This document shows positions 1 to 10,990 of a stretch of 64,000 bases of DNA, one piece after another. Each line of letters starts with the position of its first letter. The first letter of the stretch is position 1. The notes under the pieces were generated by a model. That model worked only from the letters and a program-made list of their open reading frames with translations, made no database searches and was not told the origin of the DNA. The translations under genes were made by a program, and so were the position numbers. The DNA is from Dichetophora obliterata (lineage: Eukaryota > Arthropoda > Insecta > Diptera > Sciomyzidae). Location: contig OY986439.1 in NCBI GenBank assembly GCA_963920525.1, positions 212,434,500-212,498,499 on the forward strand, read 5' to 3'.

Positions 1-1707
1 AAAACATCTCTTTCTTCAAAAGATTTGTGGAACAATGTCATAAATCTTGGTATTTGTAGCAAAACAAAGTCTGAATGTCGTATTGACCCTGATCTTCTTA
101 ATAATTTTTTCTTGTCTGGCACGCAGAACTCCGTTTATATAAATTTTTCAAATCCAACACAATATGTTGAACAAACGTTTGAGTTCTCTGCAGTAAGTGA
201 AAGCGATGTAGGAAAATGCGTTCAAAAAATTAAATCAAATACAGTCGGAGCAGATGGAATTAATATTAAATTCATAAAGGAAATCTTACCATTTATTCTC
301 AGTCCACTGACACATATTATTAACCACTGTTTCACAACATCTTGCTTTCCAAGTTCTTGGAAAACTGCAATTGTTCTTCCTGTTCCCAAAAAAACCGCAG
401 CGAATGAGCCCAATGACTTTAGGCCAATTAGCATTTTGTCGTCATTATCAAAAATTTGTGAATCTCTAATGGCTTATCAAATATCAAGCTACCTATTGCA
501 AAATAAGCTGTTATCTCCACAGCAGTCAGGTTTCCGCGCTGGACATAGTTGTTCTACTGCTATGATTAAGATTTTGGACGATATAAGAAACTCGTATGAC
601 AATGGATCAGTAACTCTGCTATGCTTACTCGATTTTTCAAAAGCGTTTGATACATTTAATCACCATTTACTATGTTATAAGCTTAAATATAAGTATGGTT
701 TTAGTGACAGCGCTGTGTTACTCCTGAAGAACTATCTTTCCTATCGCGTACAGAAAGTTAAGGTCGGTGAAAATTTTTCGAGTCTTTCCTCTGTTTGCAG
801 TGGGGTTCCCCAAGGATCGGTACTAGGTCCTCTTTTATTCTCCATTTTTACAAATGATATTTTCAGCGTTTGCAAGCATTCGTCTATGCATGCTTATGCT
901 GATGATATTCAGATATATCTGTCACGTAGAACTGGTCTCATGGAAGACCTGGTATTCAGGCTTAATGAGGATCTAGAAAGTATAAGTCAGTGGGCTGTTA
1001 GTAATGGGCTTCAACTTAATGCTGCGAAATCATTTATATTACCCATCAGCAAAGATAATGTCTTCTTTGAAGATACGCCGGACCTTATTTTAAAAGACCA
1101 AAAGCTAAGTCTCGTCAGCAAAATCAAAAATCTAGGTTTTCATATTAATTCTACACTTACCTGCAGTGACCACATCAACAGTGTGGTTCAAAAAGTATAT
1201 TATATTCTGCGTAATCTAAGAGTTTCAGCTGATTATACGCCAGTTGAATTGAAACATAAGCTTGTTCTTCAACTTATACTACCTATAATTACTTATGCAG
1301 AATGTGTTTATAGCAGTTTGGACTCCCGATCTCAATTAAAATTAAACTTAGCATTTAACCAGGTTACACGATATGTTTATGGGCTGCGAAAATTTGATCA
1401 TATATCTCAGTTTAAAAAATCCATTCTTGGAAGTGATATTATTAACTATCTCAATGCTAGAAATTGTATCTTTCTGCATAAAATAATAGTGTTTAAAACG
1501 CCTCCTTATTTGTTTGAAAAAATTCGATTTGGTCACTCAACAAGAAGTTTCATGCTGACCCCACCAAGTTACAACTACCTCAACTCCACAAGATTATTTT
1601 TTATTAATGCCACTCGTCTTTGGAATTCCTTACCGAGCCATGTAAGAGCTTTAAGGGAAATAACAAGTTATAGACTTGCCGTATTTCAACATTTTGCTTC
1701 TAATTAA
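1..1707 (+). CDS. LINE ORF2, reverse transcriptase part (5' end outside window)
   Basis: This encodes the reverse transcriptase that copies a non-LTR retrotransposon RNA at the target site. The frame is open to base 1, so the true start and the endonuclease domain lie upstream of the window. Numbering residues from base 25, one sees the DFRPISILS block (131-139), QSGFRAGHSC (167-176), the first catalytic aspartate in LLDFSKAFD (D203), GVPQGSVLGPL (260-270) and the active-site YADD (291-294), followed by a KNLGF block. The C-terminus ends at a TAA at 1705-1707, and no stop or frameshift interrupts it, so the copy is fairly young. Motif wording matches the CR1/Jockey group. It resembles the ORF2 at 40564-43374 in order and spacing but differs along its length, so it is a different family. 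Confidence 0.9.
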   Translation, partial: KTSLSSKDLWNNVINLGICSKTKSECRIDPDLLNNFFLSGTQNSVYINFSNPTQYVEQTFEFSAVSESDVGKCVQKIKSNTVGADGINIKFIKEILPFILSPLTHIINHCFTTSCFPSSWKTAIVLPVPKKTAANEPNDFRPISILSSLSKICESLMAYQISSYLLQNKLLSPQQSGFRAGHSCSTAMIKILDDIRNSYDNGSVTLLCLLDFSKAFDTFNHHLLCYKLKYKYGFSDSAVLLLKNYLSYRVQKVKVGENFSSLSSVCSGVPQGSVLGPLLFSIFTNDIFSVCKHSSMHAYADDIQIYLSRRTGLMEDLVFRLNEDLESISQWAVSNGLQLNAAKSFILPISKDNVFFEDTPDLILKDQKLSLVSKIKNLGFHINSTLTCSDHINSVVQKVYYILRNLRVSADYTPVELKHKLVLQLILPIITYAECVYSSLDSRSQLKLNLAFNQVTRYVYGLRKFDHISQFKKSILGSDIINYLNARNCIFLHKIIVFKTPPYLFEKIRFGHSTRSFMLTPPSYNYLNSTRLFFINATRLWNSLPSHVRALREITSYRLAVFQHFASN

Positions 1708-1967
1708 CGATTAATAAATTCGCCAGTTTTCTTTAAATCTATACTTTCTTCTTGTCACTTTTTTTTCTCACTTAATTTCTTCAATTGTATACTCTATCTG
1801 GATTTCTCTATTTCTACTTAATATTAAGATTAATTTTATAATAAGTATAATTGTTTAAATTAGGTTTAAGAAAATCTTTAATTTGTATAATCCTAAAAAT
1901 ATTGTTCCAACTTGTACATTAAAAGAACTAAGTTCTTATCGTACTATAAATAAATAAATAAATAAAT
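1..1967 (+). mobile_element. CR1-like LINE, 3' part with TAAA-repeat tail
   Basis: The open reverse transcriptase frame is followed by a ~240-bp AT-rich 3' UTR (1708-1945) and then a tail of tandem TAAA units (about 1946-1967). Microsatellite-like tails rather than pure poly(A) fit CR1-like elements, and the second LINE in the window ends the same way. The 5' end lies left of the window, so length and target duplication cannot be judged. Confidence 0.8.
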
Positions 1968-3069
1968 GTTAAAAAATTACATTGGTATAAAGGGCCAAAA
2001 TTAGGTGTTTCGTCATTAAAAAGTGTATTAAAATTCTGTAAACTGATTAAATAATTCTATACTTTTAATCAATAGCACATTCAATTACCTTTACAACGTG
2101 TTATCGGTGAGAAAAATTGGATGAAAATTATCAGAGTTGTGATATTTTACATTACGAAAAAATTCTATTTTCTTTCTTGTTGTAATAAAAAAGATCGTAA
2201 AAATCCAAATTTTAAAAAATTGCAATGAAATATTGTTTGACCATTTTCTGTAAAAACACTTAATACAAATACAAAAAATTGTGTTATGGTCGTTATGGAA
2301 TTTTTATTAGAAGTGTATGTTTTTGAAAATGTCGAGTTTAGAGTATTTTTACGAAAAAAAATTCTCAAAAATCCAAAAAATGCAAAATGTTAACCAATAA
2401 CAACAACAATGCTTAAAGCATAGTTTTGAGCTATTTTGTGCACAAAACAAAACAAAAATCAAAGTCCTAAGAAAAAAGTTGTAGCTAGTGAAACATGATT
2501 TTTTTTTTAAAAAAATCCGCAAAGTGCCTGTTTCTGGCATTTCGAACACAAAAAAAAAATCATAGAAAAATCATAAAAACGTTATATCTCATTTGAAATG
2601 ACTTTAAAATTAATGTTTTTTTAAATATTTTTGATTTTCGTATTACAAAAATTTTGCAATTTAAAGGCTGCCAACATATTAAACCTGGTTTTACTGTTCA
2701 CAATATTAAAAAATATGCAAAACCAAGCAATTTAATTTTGTATTATTTTATTTGTTTTATATGTATTTGTTTTGTTTCTTACGTGCCCAACAATTTCCTA
2801 TTCTATCAATCTATCATTTTTGCGTGCACAACTTATAACCAACAACAACACAATCTTAATCAACGTTAACCAAATTTGTCAATACCCATCAAAAACAACC
2901 CTCGCACTCACATAAACATGTGCGCCTTCGCTGCTGTTGATGTTTGTTTCGTCCAACGCGTTGTTGTTGTTAAATTTTTTTGTTGTAATTATTCTTGTAC
3001 TCCAAAGATAATAAAAAAACGCGTTTTCCTTGAAAAACTACACAAAAAAACACAAAAAAACAAATTCAG
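1968..3069. other. AT-rich stretch, no gene seen
   Basis: Very AT-rich DNA with long A and T runs. Short ORFs occur on both strands but lack any recognisable motif, and I see no terminal repeats. Confidence 0.6.
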
Positions 3070-3220
3070 TTGCGAGAAACCTGCACCAGCCTGATTTCTC
3101 GCAACAACCTGATCTGATCTGATCTGATCTGACTTGCCTGCTTCCACTCTGCGCACTTCGAGCAGGTTTATATGAAATTGTATGAAGCGAGTTTTCTCGC
3201 ACTGAGGCAAGTAAGCAAAT

Positions 3221-3255
<35 letters not shown>

Positions 3256-3300
3256 AGCGTTTACTCTGTCCGCAGACTAAGTCAGTTACTCAGTCCGTTT
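3070..3300. repeat. CTGCCTG/GATCTGATCTG-rich repeat with CTGC microsatellite
   Basis: A GC-richer island in AT-rich DNA. It holds a run of GATCT units near 3108-3131, a run of CTGC units at about 3221-3254, and words such as CAGCGTTTACTC and TCTCGCA. The same words recur at 25695-25879 and 26236-26360, so this is a dispersed repeat family whose copies carry locally expanded CTGC units. Confidence 0.6.
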
Positions 3301-3475
3301 CAACTTAAAGCTTGGGACTTTGTTTTATAGTTACAACAAATTTTTAACGCCTACATCAGAAAAAATTTTCATATCAATAATAAACACAAATATATGATTC
3401 GCTGAAACCCTCGCTGCACAGTGTAACGAGTGCGGCCATAATTACATTTTTTTTTTAAATACAGAAAAAATAGTA

Positions 3476-4735
3476 AAGGGTGTTTTTTATAGAGTGATAC
3501 AACTTCGAGTTGGCATCATTGCTTTATTTGAACACCCATTTAACAGCTGATAATTGCTTTTTGTTAAGTTTGCTTTGACATTTTATTATGGATCGACTTA
3601 CACCAAAGCAATGCGTGCAAATTGTGGAAATTTTTAATCAAAATAATGGTTCTGCTCGTCAAACTTATCGTGCACTTCGTCCATTTTATGGCGTACATAA
3701 TCGTCCTTCAGAGCTGCTAATTCGAACAACAATAGATCGTTTTTGGACCACATTTACTGTTACTGATAATGTGCATTCCGCTGTACAGGAAAGCATTGAA
3801 GATGATCCTAATCAATCAATTCGTCGCCGTTCTCAGCAATTGCGGTTGCGTCCTTCCACTTTATGGAAGATTTTACGAAAAGATCTTGGCTTAAAACCTT
3901 TCAAGATTCAACTTGTGCAGGAGTTGAAGCCAAACGACCATCGTATGCGCCGCCAATTCGGCGAATGGGCTGAAGCACAAATTGATATTGATTTTGAATT
4001 TCCATGGACAATTTTATTTTCCGATGAAGCCCATTTTTGGTTGAATGGGTACATAAATAAACGGAATTGTCGTATTTGGAGTAAAAAAAAATCCACAAGC
4101 TTTTGTCGAAACACCAATACATCCACAGAAAATTACTGTTTGGTGCGCTTTATGGGCTGGCGGAGTCATTGGCCCATATGTCTTCAAAAACGATGATGGT
4201 CAGAATGTTACTGTCAATGGTGAACGGTATAGGAACATGATTTGAAGTTTTTCGTACCTCAATTAGCTGGCATTAATCTTGCTGATATGTGGTTCCAACA
4301 GGACGGAGCCACATGCCACACAGCGGGCGCTACAATTGATTTACTCAAGCAAACTTTTGAAGAAAAATAATTTCACGAAATGGCCCAATTAATTTTCCCC
4401 CAAGATCCTGTGATTTAACCCCATTGGATTATTTTCTTTGGGGTTATGTAAAATCACTTGTCTACGTCGATAAACCACAAACAATTGAACACCTGGAAAT
4501 CAACATTCGTAGAGTTTTCGGCGAGATACGGCCGCAAATACTGCGAAAAATTTGTGAAAATTGGTGTTCCAAATTGCGCCTTGCACGCGCCAGCCGTGGT
4601 GGCCACATGGCCGAAATCATATTTAAACATTAATGTCATAAAATTTTCTATCCAATAAAGCCCGTTTCATTAATATTAAAAATTACTATGTTTTATTATG
4701 ATTTAAACTTGTATCACTCTATAAAAAACACTCTT
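3476..4735 (+). mobile_element. mariner-like DNA transposon (degenerate)
   Basis: A ~1.26-kb element bounded by 27-bp terminal inverted repeats at 3476-3502 and 4709-4735 that differ at one base (inner part TTTTTTATAGAGTGATACAA). It is flanked by TA on both sides (3474-3475 and 4736-4737), the target duplication of the Tc1/mariner superfamily. The single transposase gene inside is broken, so this copy can move only if a relative supplies enzyme. Confidence 0.9.
3588..4633 (+). pseudogene. mariner-like transposase, frameshifted
   Basis: Remains of a cut-and-paste transposase of the IS630/Tc1/mariner superfamily. The first part (3588 to about 4085) has an N-terminal helix-turn-helix region (residues 1-110) and the first catalytic aspartate in FSDEAHFW (D146). 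A shift in the A run near 4083-4091 moves the frame; WCALWAGGVIGPYVFKND then reads in a second frame and ends at a TGA near 4242. The second catalytic region (QQDGATCH, about 4296-4320) and the third (CDLTPLDYF, from about 4409) follow, with further shifts, and the C-terminus ends at 4631-4633. A native protein of roughly 345 residues would be usual. It is clearly non-functional. The wording is of a mariner lineage common in insects; I do not assign the subfamily. Confidence 0.88.
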
Positions 4736-4835
4736 TAAAAAACACTAGAGAAAATACTTGAATTAAGTGTAATCCAAAATATTTTTTTTCGAAACTTTTA
4801 TTTATGTAGACACATGACACCATGGGATTTTCAAA

Positions 4836-5055
4836 GTAAACTCATCGTCGTTGCGCGTGCAATACAGCGTATCCGCTACTTGTAATACCAGGTAAATTGC
4901 AAAAAGACCATAATTAATTTCATTTTCATTTTATTCATTTTGACTTTTCATGAAATGCTTATCTTATTTCAATAAATGTTTAGTTCAGTTGAAAATCCAT
5001 TTAATAGTTTAAAAGAAAATTAGTTTTTCTGCACTTTTGTAAAATTTTACTATTA
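4836..5055 (-). repeat. Partial copy of the CGTCGTTGCGCGTGC MITE
   Basis: Starts with CGTCGTTGCGCGTGCAATAC, as does the 298-bp MITE at 29927-30224. It then follows that element's interior in inverted orientation (words such as AAATTGCAAAAAGACC, TTTCAATAAATGTTTAGTTCAGTTGAAAA, split here only for description, and TTTTCTGCAC). The second terminal repeat is lost after about 5050. Confidence 0.65.
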
Positions 5056-5125
5056 CCGCCATTGGCGTCCACAGGGGGCACTTGCCCCCTGGGCAGTGGA
5101 TTTTTTTAAATATCTTCGTATTAAA

Positions 5126-6040
5126 TCAAAAAGCCGTAAGCTACAACTAAAAAATTTTACGGGAGAGTCAAAAAACTTTCCAAATTCTAATTGTATGTTG
5201 CGCTCAAACTCAGGGGTTTTAAAATTTTTTTACTAAAAACGTCGTTTTTATTTGTAGGAGTGTACAATTTAGCAAGAACATGTATTTTGATAAGGTGCAT
5301 CAATAACACTGTGCGGCACGAAAATCTGTGTATAATAATTTTAACGTTTTTCCCTTAATTTAAATATGGGCAATCTCGTAGTAACATCCGTTTTGCCACT
5401 TTAACGAAGACTTTAGTGCAAACATTTTTTTTAATTACTCTAGATATGCACTCATTTGCATGTTGAGAACTCTTGAACCATTAAAATTTTCATTTTGGTT
5501 TTTTCAGCAAAGTTCTTTCTATTATTCTTGGCAATAACTTTTTTGAACAAATACGTAACGAAAAATCATTTGAAATTGTCTTTAAACCTTCAATAAGCGA
5601 CATATGTCTTGCCCGCTATCAACGCTTCAAATCAAAAAATGTTACTCATACGCAAAGTTGTTCGAATTTTTTTCGTTTGACTTTTTGTAAGAATCACTCG
5701 ATAAGACCCACTGGAAGCGATTTTTTCATATTAATTTATTCAGCAAAGTTGCTGGCCAGAATTATAGAAAAAACTTTGCTCAAGAAACAAAACTGAAAAT
5801 CCTAATAGTTCAAGAGTTATCAACATGAAAATGAGTGCATATCTTGGGTAATTTTTGATATATATTAAAACAGAAAATTTTGTTCTAAAATGTTCGGTAA
5901 AGTGGTAAAACAAATGCCACCACGAGATGCCTTATACCAAAATTAAGCAAAATTATAAAGATAAAAAAAGCGTACAGTGTTATCAACCAAAAAGTCGACT
6001 TTGAATTTATTGTAACTTACGCTCTTTTTTGAATTTTTAT
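5126..6040. repeat. Long imperfect inverted repeat (foldback-like)
   Basis: Two arms, roughly 5126-5570 and 5690-6040, are reverse complements with scattered mismatches and indels around a centre near 5635. Shared arm words include AGATATGCACTCATTT, AACTCTTGAACCATTA/ACTATTA, GCAATCTCGTAG/GCATCTCGTGG and AATAACACTGT. No coding sequence is visible and no terminal target duplication is clear. The arms probably form a non-autonomous foldback element or two head-to-head copies of one repeat. Confidence 0.65.
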
Positions 6041-6362
6041 GACGATATTTTTATTTTAAATGTTAATATATTTTGAAGAGAACTCAAAAATACCATTTTA
6101 AAGTATATTTATAAATAAAGCTGAGCTAAACCATGCATGCATTTTTAAATAGAATGTTGTACCCGTCGCAGTATTCTTACACTCAAAAAATGTTGTGTGT
6201 AAATATTACTAATAACTGCGTCCATCCTAGGAATTTTATTTGTAGTTTTCAATCACGAATAGGATTCATAGAGTGGACGTAATTTGGTGCATATTTCAAA
6301 TGTTTTATTCGTATTCATACAAAAACAAATGTATATTGTACGAATACATTTGCTACATTTAC

Positions 6363-7174
6363 CAGAGCTGTAAAAGATTTGATCAATTTGATTTTATCCA
6401 CAAAAAAGTAAATCAGTGAATAATAAAATAACAATGCTTTCAATGAATGCAAAATTTATTTATAAACAAAATTTTTAATTCACATTCATTTTTGAAAAAA
6501 TGATTAATTATTCATTTCAATTATTTATTTTCGTTACTTAGAATAATGAATAATTTTTTTATTCATTTCAATGATATTCACAAAGAATGCTATTCACAAA
6601 GAATTTCAGAATTTTCAATTATTCTTTCCTTATTTATTATTCATTTTTAATTCATTATTAATTTTGTATTCGTTATTCACTTGTTATTCATTATTCATTT
6701 TTTATTCATTATTAATATATTATGCATTATTAATTTTTTATTCATGATTAATTTTATATTAATTTTTTATTTATGGCTTAGGACCAAAATTAATAAAAAA
6801 TTAATAAAGAATAACAAATGAGTAATGAATAAAAAATTAATAAAGAATAACAAATGAATAATGAATAAAAAATTAATAATGAATGAAAAATTAATAATGA
6901 ATAAAAAATTAATAACGAATAAAAAAGAAAAAATAATTTAAAAAAAGAGTCACTGACAATTCTGAAATTCTTTGTGAATTGCATTCATTATGAATATCAT
7001 TCAAATGAATAACGAAAACGAATAATTCAAATGAATAATTAATCAGTTTTGTAAAAATGAATGTGAATTAAACATTTTGTTTATAAATCAATTTTGCATT
7101 CATTGAATGCATTCTTATGTAGTTATTCAGTTGTACTTAAAATTATGAATATGAATGCCGATTTTACAGCGCTG
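6363..7174. mobile_element. hAT-type foldback MITE with internal ATTCATTATTAAT minisatellite
   Basis: An 812-bp non-autonomous element. The ends are CAGAGCTGTAAAA and its complement TTTTACAGCGCTG, flanked by an exact 8-bp duplication ACATTTAC (6355-6362 and 7175-7182). An 8-bp duplication with ends starting CAG is the hallmark of hAT elements. The arms stay complementary almost to the middle. Between them lie degenerate ~18-20-bp tandem units of the kind TTATTCATTATTAATTTT, reversed in orientation across a central TTTATGG(C/T)TTAGGA word. A second copy lies at 35390-36322. Confidence 0.88.
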
Positions 7175-7182
7175 ACATTTAC

Positions 7183-8372
7183 TAATAACAAAAAAAAATT
7201 CTATCTTAGCTAGGGTTTGAACCACGGTTTTTTTCAGCTTACGGGCCACCTTGCAATCATGCATTTCCTTATATTCGGTAATTGTGCAACAAACCAGGCT
7301 GAAAGATTTTGGTTGTACATTTTTTAAACTCAACTAATTCTAAATAGTACAAAACCATTAGCTAATAGTACGAATGCAATAGAAGAAACTACGATGTTAT
7401 TCTTACAAGAAATTGAGGAATGATAAGGAATGATATCCCTATTAGTCGAAGATCATTCTTTGGAGCAATAGATGGTAAGGTGCATTTAAGCCAATTAATC
7501 AAAATGCATATGAACTTGGACGACAAGTGAATTTATGTCTTAAAGTAATTAAACGCAAGAAGAAATCAAAGAAAAATGAATTTAAAAAACCAAATGCTTT
7601 CCCAAAAGTCGGCTTAAAAAATCGTTTTTCTGTCATAAAGATGATCCGATTTCATAATTTTTCATAAACTTAATTAAATTGCCAACAATCTTGCAGCATT
7701 TAAATTTGAGAAAATTGCAGGCAATTGGTTTATGAGTTACAGGCCTCCAAAACTGGAAAAATGGTTTGAAAATATTTCTGGTTTTATTCTTTTTTTTTTT
7801 TTTTAAATATTGGGAGATTTTTGTATTCTTATTTGAAAAGAGGAAAACTTTGGAGCTAAATAGTAATTAATGCGATTTTATATATGGATAAATGATACCT
7901 CACATCATTTAATTTAATAAAATACTAAGAATATTTGTTGAAAAAGATTGTTTTAAAGTACTTAAAAAAATTAAATTTGAATATATTTCGGGCATGATAC
8001 GAGAATAATTTTTACCAGTCTTTGAAACATATTTAATTTTCTAATGTGTACAAGCGTGTGTCAACCAGCGTACCATGATAACAAAATTAGTACCAATAAT
8101 CTCAGAAAATAGAATTATTTAGGTTACATTTTCTTTATGTGCATTCTAAACTCCTTTATGCCTTTGCCCCCTCCCCCTAAAACAAATCCTGCGGACGCCC
8201 TTGATTGTGAATACCCTTGTAAATTATTTTTGAGACTTGATTTTTTTTTGTAAAAATATAAAAACAATAATTTGGAATAAATACATTTCGCCAAAAAAAT
8301 CAGATGGTGTTTTGATGACAAAAACAGTTAAATAATTAGTACGTTTAACTGGAAATAATTTTGTAATTTGTC
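7183..8372. other. No gene; short dispersed repeat near the right end
   Basis: AT-rich DNA without a recognisable gene. About 8217-8345 resembles 62437-62580 (both contain TTATTTTTGAGACTTGA and TTTTGATGACAAAAACAGT), so it is a dispersed repeat fragment. Reverse-complemented, 7200-7220 contains a GGTTCAAACCC word like a tRNA B box, but no A box or cloverleaf was found. Confidence 0.5.
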
Positions 8373-9236
8373 GTACTTGAAACAAATCGACTACCAAAAT
8401 TTTGGCTTAATTTAGCTTAAAACAGCTTAGCTTAGTACAGTTGCCGAGAGTAACCATACGAACAATATAACAAAATTTTATTCTAATACGACCCAAATTA
8501 TCTGATATAAAGCATTTTATTGATTAGTGGGCGGTAAAAGGGAGTGTGACAAGTTGTCTTTCTTCCTAAACCATTTCGTACTCGAAACAAATCGACTGCC
8601 AAAATTTCGGCAGTTGCCGAGAGTAACCATAAAACCAAATTACATTTACATTACAAATTGTATTCTAATGCGACTCAAACTGTCTGAAATAAAGCATTTT
8701 TATTGATTTGTGGGCATTAAAAAGGGGTTTGACAAATGTTCTTTCTTCCTTAACCATCTCGTACTCGAAACAAATCGACTGCCAAAGTTTCAGCTGTATT
8801 AAGTTTATACCTGGCGCACTTTGCTTAACTCCACGCTTATTCTCCAAAAAGTGGGCGTAACTAAAGTGCGATACGCCCATTTTTAATACAGTAAAGTGAC
8901 CATACGAACTCGATTGTCAAATTTCAATCTTATACGAACAAAACGTCTAAAAAATAGCATATTCATTGATATGTGGGCGGTAAAAGGGGCGTGAAAATCT
9001 ATTTTTATATTTTTTCCGACAGTCACCATGCAAAGTAAATTCCCAAATTATAGTCTTATACCGTCTGCAACATAGCATCTTTTGCTATGAGCGTGAAACG
9101 TAGGCGTGGCAAATCTAACAAAACTTATCACAATTAAGTAGAAATAAAAAATCGTTTGGTAGCTATATCGTCTGAATCGGTTCAGTGGTTCTCACGTGAT
9201 TGTGGAACATCCGTGCAGTGTCACAACGCTAATATG
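8373..9236. repeat. Tandem ~180-205-bp repeats
   Basis: Units begin with GTACT(C/T)GAAACAAATCGACT at 8373, 8578 and 8761, with a more diverged unit around 8890-9120. Each unit contains GCCGAGAGTAACCATA, TCTGAWATAAAGCATTTT and a GTGGGCGGTAAAAGGGG box. No coding capacity. GTGGGCGT-like boxes also occur in the array at 13.5-15.3 kb, possibly a distant link. Confidence 0.7.
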
Positions 9237-9426
9237 TTATATGCAATACATATTTAAAAGACACATATGCATAAGGTGCTTGCATACAAATAACTGTACT
9301 TGTGCACTATTTTGTTTATCCCTAACATTAATAATGATTCTAGAAATAATATTGTAACATTTATTTACAATAATTTAAATTTTTTTTTTATGTCCTTAAA
9401 GAAGAGAAAATTGACTAGAAAGTATC

Positions 9427-10990
9427 ATATGTGTCAATGAGAATCAAAAGTGATCAATTCCACTTTTAATTGTTTGGAGTAAATAAAAAAAAACTTGTTA
9501 AGACTTCTGGAGGTAACTATTGAAAATTTTTATTTTTGTTGCTTATAAAGTGGACTTTTTAAACCCTAACTGCGTAACGACTATAATTGAAAATTAATTG
9601 CATTGTTTTGTATTAAGCAATTTATTTTGGAATAGTGTTGTTTTGAAACTCACTTTGTGGAATAGAGTCGTTTTGTTACAAACAAACTAGAAAAATGTTA
9701 TTTTGATCCTTAAAAAATGGAATTGTGTTGTTTTGATTCTTAAAAAAGTTAAATATAATCCAAGCACAAAAAAAATCATTAGTGATTAGATTTAATTCAT
9801 TTTTTTTTATTTATTTATGAATCTAATCTTGAAAGTTATATAAATAACATAAAATATTAATTGAAAAGAGTAAACAAATTATTAAAAATTTGTTAAATTC
9901 CTATAAGACGATCTTCGGCATTAAATTCGCAAACAGAATCATTAATGTTCATTATATCTTCTTGAGAATTATTATTGTTCATAAGATTTTTATAAAATTT
10001 CAAGTCTTCAAGCATTCTTCATTCATTTCCAATTGCAGTCTGATAAAGTCGTATATATTACGTTCATTGATTCTTACTTCCAATGGCAATATTGGAGGAG
10101 ACATGGAAAACACATGTTTTCTGAGAATTACAACGAATTTTGACTCACCAATAGAAGATCTATAAAATTGTTCACCTTTAACTCTTACAAGGTCATTTTT
10201 ACACTTTTTAATTATAAATTGTTTGGTCTCGTTGAATTTAAAGTGCCAAGCAGATGGCGGCTTGAAAACCTTCGATACTTCTATTTTAAAATCAAGAATG
10301 GGAAAGTCATCGTTTTGGTGCTATATTTTTTCCAGCCAGTATTGGCACATACCTTTCATAATTGAGTTTTTGTTTTAGCCTCCGCAGCCATCAGCCATAA
10401 ATCGAACTATTCTTATACCTTCATAATCCATGTTGCATAGATGATAAAAAACTGCGGAGGCGATTTCATTAGAACCTTTAGGGCGAATATTCTCCATCCA
10501 GTAATATAAGAAAACGTTGTTTTTTGTGATAAATGAATGGGCAGTACCTGCATCTACTCCAAAAAGATATAAGGATAATTGACGGGTGAAGTAAGCTGCG
10601 TGGTCAGCTACTTTTGGAAGCGATATATTCTTTTGACAAAGGATATTGTCAGTAAATCTATACAGTGCTGTCACGACAATGTGTCTAATTTGCGAGAACG
10701 TTAACTATAAACTGCAGTGATTAGGCTAAATATTACAAGAGTTGTACTCCTTTCTGGAGAAAAAAAAAGTAAAGGTGGAATTGTGTTGTTTCGATGCCAA
10801 CAACTAGGTGGAATAAATCATCTTTGATTCTCAAATTGATTTTTAGTACCAAATAACTCTAGAAATACTAGAAATTAAAAAACTTTGAATACAGTCATTT
10901 GTAGCATTTAACAAGGGTAATCAGAATCAATCATTAACTCATTTTTTTCAAAAGTGGAATTGATCACTTTTGATTCTCATAGACACATAT
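9427..10990 (-). mobile_element. DNA transposon with 41-bp TIRs and subterminal repeats, family unassigned
   Basis: The ends at 9427-9467 and 10950-10990 are 41-bp inverted repeats with one mismatch (inner part GAGAATCAAAAGTGATCA). A 19-bp word GGAATTGTGTTGTTTTGAT lies at 9719, a one-mismatch copy at 10777, and looser copies near 9634 and 9657, so subterminal repeats are present on both sides. Inside on the minus strand is the decayed C-terminal part of a transposase-like protein (9893-10674). There is too little room for the N-terminal part, so this is an internally deleted copy. No convincing target duplication is visible, partly because the ends are flanked by AT-rich palindromic bases. 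A Sola-type element is one guess, not established. Confidence 0.75.
9893..10674 (-). pseudogene. Decayed transposase-like protein with DGCGG motif (C-terminal part)
   Basis: The minus strand from 10674 reads about 100 codons, including WMENIRPKGSNEIAS and RFMADGCGG, up to an in-frame TAA (10375-10377) exactly where a glutamine would continue the motif DGCGGQNKN; AAC AAA AAC follows directly. After another stop (TAG, 10321-10323) the same frame continues with sense-looking protein (KPPSAWHFKFNE, GEQFYRS) to a TGA at 10000-10002. A frame change then gives about 35 more residues to a TAA at 9893-9895. The (S/A)DGCGGQN pattern followed by an aromatic-rich stretch and a WHFKFNE block occurs, as I recall, in uncharacterised transposon proteins of insects; I take the aspartate as a likely catalytic residue. 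The relic sits inside matching TIRs, which supports a transposase role. Confidence 0.7.

Noticed and set aside
5068..5100. GGGGGCACTTGCCCCCT palindrome as a regulatory site
   Set aside because: A short GC-rich palindrome at a repeat boundary with no supporting context.
6640..6984. CRISPR-like spaced repeats in the ATTCATTATTAAT array
   Set aside because: The genome is eukaryotic and the units are degenerate minisatellite inside a hAT foldback element, with no distinct spacers.
7127..7333. tRNA-like B-box word (minus strand) near 7205
   Set aside because: No A box at the right distance and no cloverleaf; similarly GATTCGAATC near 15669 is only a short palindrome.
9890..10365. Two plus-strand ORFs (91 and 65 codons)
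   Set aside because: They lie opposite the minus-strand transposase relic, whose protein makes sense; the plus frames show no motif.
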